A DNA stretch of 7,202 nt from SAR202 cluster bacterium (lineage in GTDB: Bacteria > Chloroflexota > Dehalococcoidia > Lucifugimonadales > UBA826): positions 1 through 7,202 of the forward strand of contig VFFY01000118.1 in the NCBI GenBank assembly GCA_009392675.1. The letters run 5' to 3'. Below are positions 1 to 6,330 of the stretch, piece by piece. Under the pieces are notes generated by a model, which ran no database searches, was not told where the DNA came from, and saw only the letters and a program-made list of their open reading frames with translations. Numbering within the stretch: position 1 is the first letter of the stretch; every line of letters starts with the position of its first letter. Position numbers and translations under genes: made by a program.

Positions 1-446
1 GCATTTTATGCTCATTTTGCGCCCTTCTCTCCCTGATAGCGTTTCTGGACCACACAAATCACAAAATCCCCAACAAGCTTACTCTTTTCCCTATACCAAT
101 CGTATTTATATTGAGTTACTTATCCCCGGATATTTTTGAACTTTCGGTCACCGAAACATGGTGGGTGACCCCACTAGTAGGAAGTTTGATTGCAGGAATA
201 ATATTCGCCTCTTGCTACTACATACCCAAAACCCAATTAGGTGGTGGGGACGTAAAATTAGCATTGCTGATAGGGTGTATCAGCGGATTTCCCGTCTGCT
301 TCGCCAGCTTGTTTTTGGGTTTATTAATTTTTATATTGAGGCAGGCTGTGAGTCAATATTTTCGAAAAATAGCCACTATATCACCATTAGCCCCGTCCCT
401 TTCTGTAGGGACTATGATTTCAATCTTGGTTGCACAGCAAATCTAG
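1..446 (+). CDS. Type IV prepilin peptidase (A24 family), C-terminal part
   Basis: The gene enters from the left edge; the first complete codon is at base 3 and TAG is at 444-446, leaving about 147 visible residues. A24 peptidases are membrane aspartyl proteases that cut the leader peptide from type IV pilin-like prepilins at the inner face of the membrane. Both catalytic aspartates are visible: one in AFLDHTNHKIPN (Asp codon 48-50; D...IPN pattern) and one in GGGDVK (Asp codon 249-251), 67 residues apart, a normal family spacing. Four to five hydrophobic segments and a C-terminal PLAPSLSVGT resembling the PilD-type PFxPxLxxG complete the family pattern. The missing N-terminus means a full PilD type (with methylase domain) cannot be told from a short TadV/CpaA type. 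It converges on the histidine kinase gene with 4 bp between stop codons. Serving the neighbouring archaellum-like system is inference; it could equally serve ordinary type IV pili. Confidence 0.92.
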   Translation, partial: ILCSFCALLSLIAFLDHTNHKIPNKLTLFPIPIVFILSYLSPDIFELSVTETWWVTPLVGSLIAGIIFASCYYIPKTQLGGGDVKLALLIGCISGFPVCFASLFLGLLIFILRQAVSQYFRKIATISPLAPSLSVGTMISILVAQQI

Positions 447-450
447 AAGG

Positions 451-1590
451 CTATGTGCTCAGGCTATATTGAACTGTACGAGGTTTGATATCTTCAGAAA
501 TTCTTCTTGTTATTGGTATACTCCCAACCACCCTTGTACCTTTCCCTTCAGCCGAAATAATATCGACATATCCACCCACTCTCTCTGTCCTAAGTTTTAA
601 ATTAAGCAATCCAAAATGGCCGGCCCCCGGCACATTAGTTATCTTTGATTGGCTAAACCCGACACCATTGTCTTTTACAGAAAATGATATGCCTTCCTGG
701 TTCCAGAGAATCTTCACCTGTATCATTTCGGCATTAGCATGCTCCACCGAATTTAGAACTGACTGTCGAATAATTTGATAAAGATCCCTAGCTACTGGCC
801 CCGGTAATCCACCTTGATCGATTTGGTTTGAGGTATATGTTATTTTTATTAAAAAAGGCACTGCTTCATTCTCGAGCTCTTCAAAAAAGATCCGAAGCGA
901 CTCTTCCAATCCCATTACAGCAAGATCATCATGGCCTTTCTCCCTCACTAGCTGTCTTAGATTGACATCAGCCTTTTTCACCATCGCGACTAGATTTTCA
1001 ATATCGGTAGCACTCTCTGCGTGTCCGTCTAATGTTAATTTTAATAACCCTAGATGCATCAAAATAGCACTCAATTCACTCATTGTCTGATCATGCAGAT
1101 CGGCAGCTAATTCTTTTCGCATATCGTCCCTGCCTTGCTCCACCGCATCGAACTGCTCAATTCTTCTTAATCTATACGCCATAATCTGAGATATCCTGGA
1201 AATAAACTCGAGAGCCTTATCTGGGTCCTTTTCTGATAATTCTGTGAAATCGGCTCTATCTACCCGGAATAATCTGCAAGATGTCCGAGCTATCACACGG
1301 GCCGTCCTAGGATAGGAATCTAAGAATGCAATCTCTCCAATTACGGACCCTGATTTAATCCATGCTACTGGTATCCATTTCTCATTGACGGGGACTTCCA
1401 CCAATGCCTCCCCTGAGACAAGCAAATCAATGCTGGTGGTGATATCGCCGTAATCAACGATTATTTCTTCCTCAGCGAAGAAAATTTCCTTACCGTAATC
1501 TGACAAATATTCCCTATATTTTTCAATTTCTGTGGGAGTCAAAATAGGTTCATCCAAAGAACCTGAATTATCAAAAGAATTATCAGACAT
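451..1590 (-). CDS. Soluble cyclic-nucleotide-binding sensor histidine kinase (NarL/HisKA_3 class)
   Basis: This 379-residue cytosolic kinase has no membrane segment. Residues about 33-125 form a CRP-like cNMP-binding domain. Its phosphate-binding cassette (81-97) is intact: GSVIGEIAFL followed by PRTA, with Glu86 and Arg95 nine residues apart as in known binders. A helical linker (125-160) leads to a HisKA_3-type dimerisation domain with LHDQT and probable phospho-acceptor His166. The HATPase domain (about 265-360) shows the N-box LNSVEHA (Asn280), the G1 box DNGVGF (307-312), the G2 region GHFGLLNLKLR and GKGTRV. Two positions differ from NarX/DesK relatives: the Gln of the DxxxQ phosphatase motif is Ser171, and the usual N-box Glu is Gln276. 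ATG at 1590 lies 21 bp after the regulator's stop, preceded by a weak AAGG/GAG. It is the last gene of the operon. Its partner is almost certainly the adjacent response regulator. Whether the ligand is cAMP or cGMP cannot be read from the sequence. Confidence 0.9.
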   Translation of the reverse strand: MSDNSFDNSGSLDEPILTPTEIEKYREYLSDYGKEIFFAEEEIIVDYGDITTSIDLLVSGEALVEVPVNEKWIPVAWIKSGSVIGEIAFLDSYPRTARVIARTSCRLFRVDRADFTELSEKDPDKALEFISRISQIMAYRLRRIEQFDAVEQGRDDMRKELAADLHDQTMSELSAILMHLGLLKLTLDGHAESATDIENLVAMVKKADVNLRQLVREKGHDDLAVMGLEESLRIFFEELENEAVPFLIKITYTSNQIDQGGLPGPVARDLYQIIRQSVLNSVEHANAEMIQVKILWNQEGISFSVKDNGVGFSQSKITNVPGAGHFGLLNLKLRTERVGGYVDIISAEGKGTRVVGSIPITRRISEDIKPRTVQYSLST

Positions 1591-1611
1591 ATAGATATTC
1601 TCGACCTTGGT

Positions 1612-2277
1612 CTATCCTAACGAAAGAGAAACACATAGATTTAAAAAAGCTATCGTAGAATTGGCCTGAGCGGACAAGTAATCATCACCTGAAACATTTA
1701 ATTTTTCTTCCACCAACCCCTGAATCACTTCCACATCCGCCGGCGGGATCTCCAAGTCGCTGGCAATTTCTTGCAGGTTCATACCTTTACATCCTCTCGA
1801 GATTACTTCTAATTCCCTACCTGACAAATTTCCAGAATCTAAAGAATGACGTTCATAGTAACCAATCAATTTCCCTATCAGGGCATTATCAAGAATTAAA
1901 TGTCCTAGCATAACTTTTCTTACAATTCTGATTAGTTCGCCTATGTCATCCAATGAATTTTTAAGAACATATGCTTTTGACCTTGAATCTGTCTCAATTA
2001 AGTCCTTTACATAGGACCAATCGTCATAAGCAGATACCACTACAACAGAAATACTGGGGTTGTTTTCCCTAATGGTTTTACTCGCTGAAATTCCGTCAAG
2101 TAGAGGCATTCTTATATCTAATACCGCCACATCAATTTCTAGCTGGGCGCATTTCTCCACAGCCTCCAGTCCGTCTTCACAGACTGATGAAACGACAAAA
2201 TCTGCCTGTGTTTCAAGTACTCGTTTATAAGCAGTACGTATAAATGGAGAATCATCTGCGATAAGAATATTTACCAT
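1612..2277 (-). CDS. Response regulator, receiver domain plus degenerate LuxR/NarL-type HTH
   Basis: This 221-residue protein starts with a complete receiver domain (1-125): acidic pocket Asp8/Asp9, phospho-acceptor Asp54 in AVLDIRMP, Ser82 at the Thr/Ser switch position and Lys106. Residues 151-195 align without gaps to the LuxR-type HTH: LSGRELEVIS, then EIASDLEIPP, then EKLNV. However, the recognition-helix signature TVKxH is replaced by DVEVI (181-185), which puts acidic or hydrophobic residues where relatives contact DNA. A short tail (about 205-221) is hydrophobic. The gene lies 17 bp after the acidic protein gene and 21 bp before the NarL-class kinase, the usual cognate-pair arrangement. 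The start at 2277 is the natural Met before ILIADD, though the upstream Shine-Dalgarno sequence is poor. By family it would be a transcription factor switched by phosphorylation. The altered helix leaves open an output through protein contact, for example with the motor, instead of through DNA. Confidence 0.9.
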   Translation of the reverse strand: MVNILIADDSPFIRTAYKRVLETQADFVVSSVCEDGLEAVEKCAQLEIDVAVLDIRMPLLDGISASKTIRENNPSISVVVVSAYDDWSYVKDLIETDSRSKAYVLKNSLDDIGELIRIVRKVMLGHLILDNALIGKLIGYYERHSLDSGNLSGRELEVISRGCKGMNLQEIASDLEIPPADVEVIQGLVEEKLNVSGDDYLSAQANSTIAFLNLCVSLSLG

Positions 2278-2294
2278 TTTTTATTGGTTACTCA

Positions 2295-2945
2295 TTACTT
2301 CCTGGATAATAGTTCCGAAACTTCTTTAAGCTCTTTACTGAGTTGGTCGATAGAAACTGTCCCATATTTGTCCAACAACTGGCGAACCTGAGGGCGGACC
2401 TCTATCTTCTTAGCAAATAAATCACCCATATCAGATCCTTCAGCAGCATCGTTCCCGATATTTGATGCTAATACAGGAGGCTGTCCTTCATCTGCTGAAC
2501 CATCTTGGCTAGGGTCCAATTCCATTTGAGAGTTTTCATCCTCACTATCGTCCATATCGTCCAAGGAGACAGTCTGTAAATTCCTCGGTTTTTCAAATGT
2601 GTGTGGTTCTATTACAGCGCTATCAGAATTATCACGTGTATCATTTTGGGCCTCGGAAGACATTACTGTATTTTGCAATAGCGACGGGGCCCCTTCTAGA
2701 AGAGTTGGCTCAAACACATCCTCGTATATCTCAGGATCCAATTCACTTAGATCCCACAAAGCATCAGAAGCTGGTGCTCCATCAACACTTGTATCTTCCG
2801 TCAAAATCTCTTCCCCTTGAAAACCGCCTTCGCTGCTTATTTCTGATTCGGACTTTACTTCAATGTCAGCCTTCAAGGTTTTCATTACATTTCCGAACTT
2901 GTCATAAATTGTCCTACGAATTGAATCCATACCATCCATCATCAT
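2295..2945 (-). CDS. Hypothetical acidic, low-complexity protein following arlJ
   Basis: I do not recognise this 216-residue protein. Three parts are visible. The basic N-terminus (about 4-28) includes SIRRTIYDKFGNVMKTLK. A long, probably disordered middle (about 31-180) holds 39 Asp/Glu against 6 Lys/Arg by my count and is rich in Ser, Asn and Pro. The C-terminal part (about 177-216) looks helical and is mixed basic and acidic: KKIEVRPQVRQLLDKYG, then SIDQLSKELKEVSELL. There are no membrane segments and no signal peptide, so it should be cytosolic. It overlaps the arlJ stop by 4 bp (ATGA). Three consecutive ATGs open the frame; an AGGAG at 2954-2950 sits 4, 7 and 10 nt before them, so the second ATG (2942) may be the real start. 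Its place in an arl operon suggests an adaptor or ring component comparable to ArlC/D/E of Euryarchaeota, but I see no clear similarity to those families. The role is inference. Confidence 0.85.
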   Translation of the reverse strand: MMMDGMDSIRRTIYDKFGNVMKTLKADIEVKSESEISSEGGFQGEEILTEDTSVDGAPASDALWDLSELDPEIYEDVFEPTLLEGAPSLLQNTVMSSEAQNDTRDNSDSAVIEPHTFEKPRNLQTVSLDDMDDSEDENSQMELDPSQDGSADEGQPPVLASNIGNDAAEGSDMGDLFAKKIEVRPQVRQLLDKYGTVSIDQLSKELKEVSELLSRK

Positions 2946-4576
2946 ATAGCTCCTGTTGATAACACAGAATATATTCCCATCGCCAATCCACCGGAACCGG
3001 TTTCTGGCGAAGAAAGCAATGCGGCCGTCACTTTAGGTACCGCCAACATTATGACAGCCGACGCTAGACATGTTACAGCAAGAAAGGTAATGATTTTAAG
3101 GTTGTTACCACCTTCGGAAAATTTTGGTGCCAAGGCATTTGCTACGGTAAGTATTGCTACAGCTATTATTATCGTTGTTTGCAACGTTCCTATATTTCCC
3201 ATTTGAAATACATCAACAGAGGCACACAATTCCTCAGGTCTCGGCAACTTTATGCCAGCTGCCTCTACACCTGGCGGCACAACTATTTGATTTAAACAAT
3301 TCTCCTTATCTGATACTCCAACTATTGATCCTAACTTACTATTAAAACTTATAATTATTTCCAGCACAAAAACGAGTATAAGGGCCATCACTGAATGCAT
3401 AGCCATAGTCAGAAAAGTAAAGGTCGAGGAGGTAAGTTTTCGCTTGGCTCTCAATTCAGAGATGTTTTGGGCAAATTCTGAACAAACCTCTCCAATATGG
3501 CCTGGATTACATCCAACTTCTACTCCATCAACAAACATTCCCGAAGTCCGCGAAACCAGTTCACTGCCAGTTTCTCTACTGAACATCTCCCAACATTCGC
3601 CAGATGGTAAGCCCGACTCCAGTCGGGTTCTGAGACGTTCCAGAGGATCTTTTAAATATTGGTATGAAGCCGTGTCTATACGCCTGAGAGCTTCAGTTAA
3701 AGTTACCCCACCTGAACCGGCTATACTTCCGATGGCTCTCAAGAAAACGGGAAGCTCCTGATCAATGTTAGAAACTCTTGTAGCGTCTCGCATCGCAAGA
3801 AAAGCTGACGGTAGCAAACTTATTCCTGTCAATCCAAATATTGAACTTGATGCTGTAACGGAACTAACGCCCGTTTCTAACAACATAAAAAAACCCATGA
3901 CACCTAATCCAAACCCAGCAGGGCCACAGGTTATGAATAAAAACTTAGCCATTTTCCGATCCGGGGTTGTTCCTGAAACGGGATCGTATGTAATAGTTTC
4001 AAATGGGGCTACTTTGTAAATCAAATACACCCCGACTGATGTGACACCACCCAATGTAAACAGCATTAGATAAATGAAAGATGCACTGGTAGACCCCAAT
4101 AAGCTAGAAACTTGAGAAACAACCATAATAAGAGTTACAGCTACTAGTATCGCTGCATAGGCGTCCGTCCATTTACGAAGATTTTCTACGTTTCGATCAT
4201 AGTCATTACTGTAATGTTGAGCTTCAGCCTTCGCCTCTTGAAGAACAAAATCAGACTCTGAACTACCAGATGAAATAGACGCTGAAAATCGTAGGAGCAA
4301 ACTCTTGACCCTGGGGGCTTTTGCCCTCTGGGCTACCGTCTGGAAAGCCCTTGTGTATTCCATCCCCATTGAGCGAGCCATCAGATTAATGTACTCAAAA
4401 AATACGGAAGTTGAATACCTTTGCCTCCCACAATATTCAAGTAAACGATCTCTTGTGACACCACCTCGAGACAGTATCGCCATGTAAGTTAGTTGAGAGA
4501 ATAGGTCAAACCCGATTACTTGGTTATCAGAAGAGACCTTCTCTATTTGCTTGCGCGAGGACGTTGTGGAGTTCAT
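2942..4576 (-). CDS. arlJ: Archaellum membrane platform protein ArlJ (FlaJ; T2SSF/TadC superfamily)
   Basis: ArlJ is the polytopic membrane protein that couples the ArlI ATPase to the filament. The 544-residue product has the family architecture: an N-terminal cytosolic helical T2SSF domain (about 25-138, including FSQLTYMAILSRGGVTRD, typical of FlaJ), paired membrane helices (about 139-160, 166-187, 211-232, 243-261), a second cytosolic T2SSF domain (about 268-383, with DQELPVFLRAIGSIAGSGGV), then three further helices (about 385-410, 464-484, 494-514). The segment between the last groups (411-463) carries Cys427 and Cys451. Length fits FlaJ (about 550) and exceeds most two-gene TadB/TadC proteins. 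The start at 4576 lies inside arlI, giving a 50-bp overlap. It is kept because the next Met (32) would remove the conserved QLTYM region. The nearest Shine-Dalgarno-like AGGA is 15 nt away, so translation may depend on coupling to arlI. Its stop overlaps the next gene as ATGA. Confidence 0.92.
   Translation of the reverse strand: MNSTTSSRKQIEKVSSDNQVIGFDLFSQLTYMAILSRGGVTRDRLLEYCGRQRYSTSVFFEYINLMARSMGMEYTRAFQTVAQRAKAPRVKSLLLRFSASISSGSSESDFVLQEAKAEAQHYSNDYDRNVENLRKWTDAYAAILVAVTLIMVVSQVSSLLGSTSASFIYLMLFTLGGVTSVGVYLIYKVAPFETITYDPVSGTTPDRKMAKFLFITCGPAGFGLGVMGFFMLLETGVSSVTASSSIFGLTGISLLPSAFLAMRDATRVSNIDQELPVFLRAIGSIAGSGGVTLTEALRRIDTASYQYLKDPLERLRTRLESGLPSGECWEMFSRETGSELVSRTSGMFVDGVEVGCNPGHIGEVCSEFAQNISELRAKRKLTSSTFTFLTMAMHSVMALILVFVLEIIISFNSKLGSIVGVSDKENCLNQIVVPPGVEAAGIKLPRPEELCASVDVFQMGNIGTLQTTIIIAVAILTVANALAPKFSEGGNNLKIITFLAVTCLASAVIMLAVPKVTAALLSSPETGSGGLAMGIYSVLSTGAI
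2950..2954 (-). promoter_or_regulatory. Ribosome binding site of the acidic protein gene, before three tandem ATGs
   Basis: Minus-strand AGGAG lies inside the last codons of arlJ. Spacing is 4, 7 and 10 nt to the ATGs at 2945, 2942 and 2939. The 7-nt spacing to the second is the most usual, while the first forms the ATGA overlap with the arlJ stop. The true N-terminus may therefore be one or two residues shorter. Confidence 0.8.
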
Positions 4577-6317
4577 AAAAATTTGTGGTGTTCCTATCTG
4601 AAAGGCGTTTTAAAACTTCTGCTCTTCTCTCAAGTTCGCCGTATATGTTTCGGTATTCGTCGGGGGGTAGTCCCCTACGAGATGCTACCACCTGCTCTAG
4701 AAGATGAGTGTTCATATAACCAGGAAATTCGAATTCATCAGTAGCAGGATTCCATTTAAAGACTTCGATGAACCCGAAAGAGTTACTCTCAGGATCATAT
4801 TCGATAATTTCACTTATGCTGAGACACCTTCTACCCGGGCTGCCATCAGGTAGCCTAACCGCACTCATAATCACTACCATGTTTAAATTATCGATATAAG
4901 TCTTCGGAACGTTGATAGGGTTTCCAGTCAGCCTTTGAATTAATTTTTCTACAGAAGCCGCGTGAAATGTAGCCATGCAAGCGTGTCCAGTTTGCATCGC
5001 CTGGAAGGCTATGGCCCCTTCAGCGCCCCTGATCTCACCGATAACGATCTCTTCAGGTCTCTGTCTCAAGGCTGCGACAAGTAAATCAAACATAGTAATC
5101 GAGGCACTATTTTCACCACCTCCCCTTGTAACTTCTCTTATCCAATTTTTATGTGGGACCTGTAGTTCAGGAGTATCCTCAATGCTCACTATTTTGGCAT
5201 TTGGCGGTATAAATGTGCTGATTGCATTGAGAATTGTCGTTTTACCTGAAGCGGTCTCACCTGACACGAAAGTGTTCATCCCCTCGCTCAGCATCAAGGA
5301 GATATAAGCTGCCATTTCATATGTTAGGGTTCCAAATTTAATAAGATCTAAAATGCTAAGCGGGGTTGCACTAAATTTTCTAATAGTAAAATTACTACCC
5401 CGACGAGAAACATCACCTCCGTAGACAATATTTATTCTCGAGCCGTCCGGCAGGGTCGCATCTACAATAGGCTCCCGGATTGTAACGGGTCTTCCAATCT
5501 TCTCTGAAAGCTGTATCACATATTGATCCAATTCCTCAGAATCAGAAAATTCAATATTGGCTTTCAAGCCACCAAACACTTTGTGCTCTATGTATAGCGG
5601 CCCTACACCGCTACAGCTTATGTCTTCAATGTAAGGATCCTCTACCAACGGGTTCATAACACCCATTCCAGCTTTCTCTCTACGCATTAAATATTTGATC
5701 GCCTCAAATTGGTCGTCCGTCAAATCAATTGGTTTTGAAACCTTCTTGGAAGACCCGTTGGCTCTACCGCAAATTTCATCTACGGCACTCAAAATGACAT
5801 CAAGGCGCCCTTCGGCTCCATCAGCAGAACGAAGTTCATCAATGTAGTCCATTAATTGAACGTCTATATCATTGACTATTTCTTCTACTCCTGGGGCGAG
5901 AGAAGGCTCAACGGCAAGATAATAATCCCGAGTATCCTCTGGATCATGAACCACATGAATAAATACCCCGCCACCAACCGGATAAAGTAAATTACGTTTC
6001 TTTTGAGTATCCGACCCTCTGCTTACAAACCCCAGATATTCAGGTATTCCGATATCGTCTATGGGAAGTTTGGAAACGTAGGCTCCAAGATGCCTAAATT
6101 GTTCTGTTTGGTCTCTAAAATCAGACGGCAGCCTCGCAAGCAGTTTTTGATCTAGAACAAACTCAGAGGAATGACCAATTCCGGTGTTTTTTAGAAATCC
6201 CTTAATTCCATCTTGCATGGAAACAGGATTGCCATTCATAGAACCGTTTTTGTGCTCGACACCGCCACCCTTTCTCATTTTGACGATTACTTTGAGGTTT
6301 TTGAGGTTAAACGCCAT
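4527..6317 (-). CDS. arlI: Archaellum motor ATPase ArlI (FlaI; type II/IV secretion ATPase family)
   Basis: ArlI is the cytosolic hexameric ATPase that drives archaellum assembly and rotation. The 596-residue product shows every core motif: Walker A GETASGKT (353-360, Lys359), Asp box IVSIEDTPEL (376-385), atypical Walker B IVIGEIRGAEG (424-434, Glu428) and His box TGHACMATFHA (443-453). The N-terminal domain (about 200-320) contains the typical NPLVEDPYIEDISCSGVGP and DGSRINIVYGG blocks. GETASGKTTILNA matches archaeal FlaI/GspE-2 type ATPases more closely than PilB or TadA. It is longer than archaeal ArlI (about 510-560), mainly because of a basic, flexible leader of some 45 residues. The ATG at 6317 is supported by GAGG at 6327-6324, 6 nt upstream; an in-frame Met14 is a weaker alternative. 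It lies 13 bp after arlH, and its last 16 codons overlap arlJ. ArlH directly upstream marks it as an archaellum ATPase, not a pilus one. Confidence 0.94.
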   Translation of the reverse strand: MAFNLKNLKVIVKMRKGGGVEHKNGSMNGNPVSMQDGIKGFLKNTGIGHSSEFVLDQKLLARLPSDFRDQTEQFRHLGAYVSKLPIDDIGIPEYLGFVSRGSDTQKKRNLLYPVGGGVFIHVVHDPEDTRDYYLAVEPSLAPGVEEIVNDIDVQLMDYIDELRSADGAEGRLDVILSAVDEICGRANGSSKKVSKPIDLTDDQFEAIKYLMRREKAGMGVMNPLVEDPYIEDISCSGVGPLYIEHKVFGGLKANIEFSDSEELDQYVIQLSEKIGRPVTIREPIVDATLPDGSRINIVYGGDVSRRGSNFTIRKFSATPLSILDLIKFGTLTYEMAAYISLMLSEGMNTFVSGETASGKTTILNAISTFIPPNAKIVSIEDTPELQVPHKNWIREVTRGGGENSASITMFDLLVAALRQRPEEIVIGEIRGAEGAIAFQAMQTGHACMATFHAASVEKLIQRLTGNPINVPKTYIDNLNMVVIMSAVRLPDGSPGRRCLSISEIIEYDPESNSFGFIEVFKWNPATDEFEFPGYMNTHLLEQVVASRRGLPPDEYRNIYGELERRAEVLKRLSDRNTTNFYELHNVLAQANREGLF

Positions 6318-6323
6318 TTAGTG

Positions 6324-6327
6324 CCTC
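6324..6327 (-). promoter_or_regulatory. Ribosome binding site of arlI
   Basis: Minus-strand GAGG lies 6 nt before the ATG at 6317, directly after the arlH stop TAG (6333-6331). It supports this start over the in-frame Met14. Confidence 0.75.
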
Positions 6328-6330
6328 GAC

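Noticed and set aside
448..467. Direct repeat AGGCTAT-6 bp-AGGCTAT across the convergent stop codons
   Set aside because: Two 7-bp direct copies cannot form a hairpin, there is no T-tract, and such short repeats arise by chance. It is not supported as a terminator or operator.
2597..2959. Plus-strand ORFs opposite the acidic protein gene (120 and 73 codons)
   Set aside because: These are antisense shadows. The minus-strand gene has a strong AGGAG, ATGA coupling to arlJ and operon continuity.
4527..6317. Reading the ATPase as TadA/PilB of a Tad or type IV pilus locus
   Set aside because: The adjacent ArlH and the FlaJ-type single long platform protein are archaellum features, and the GETASGKT region fits FlaI better.
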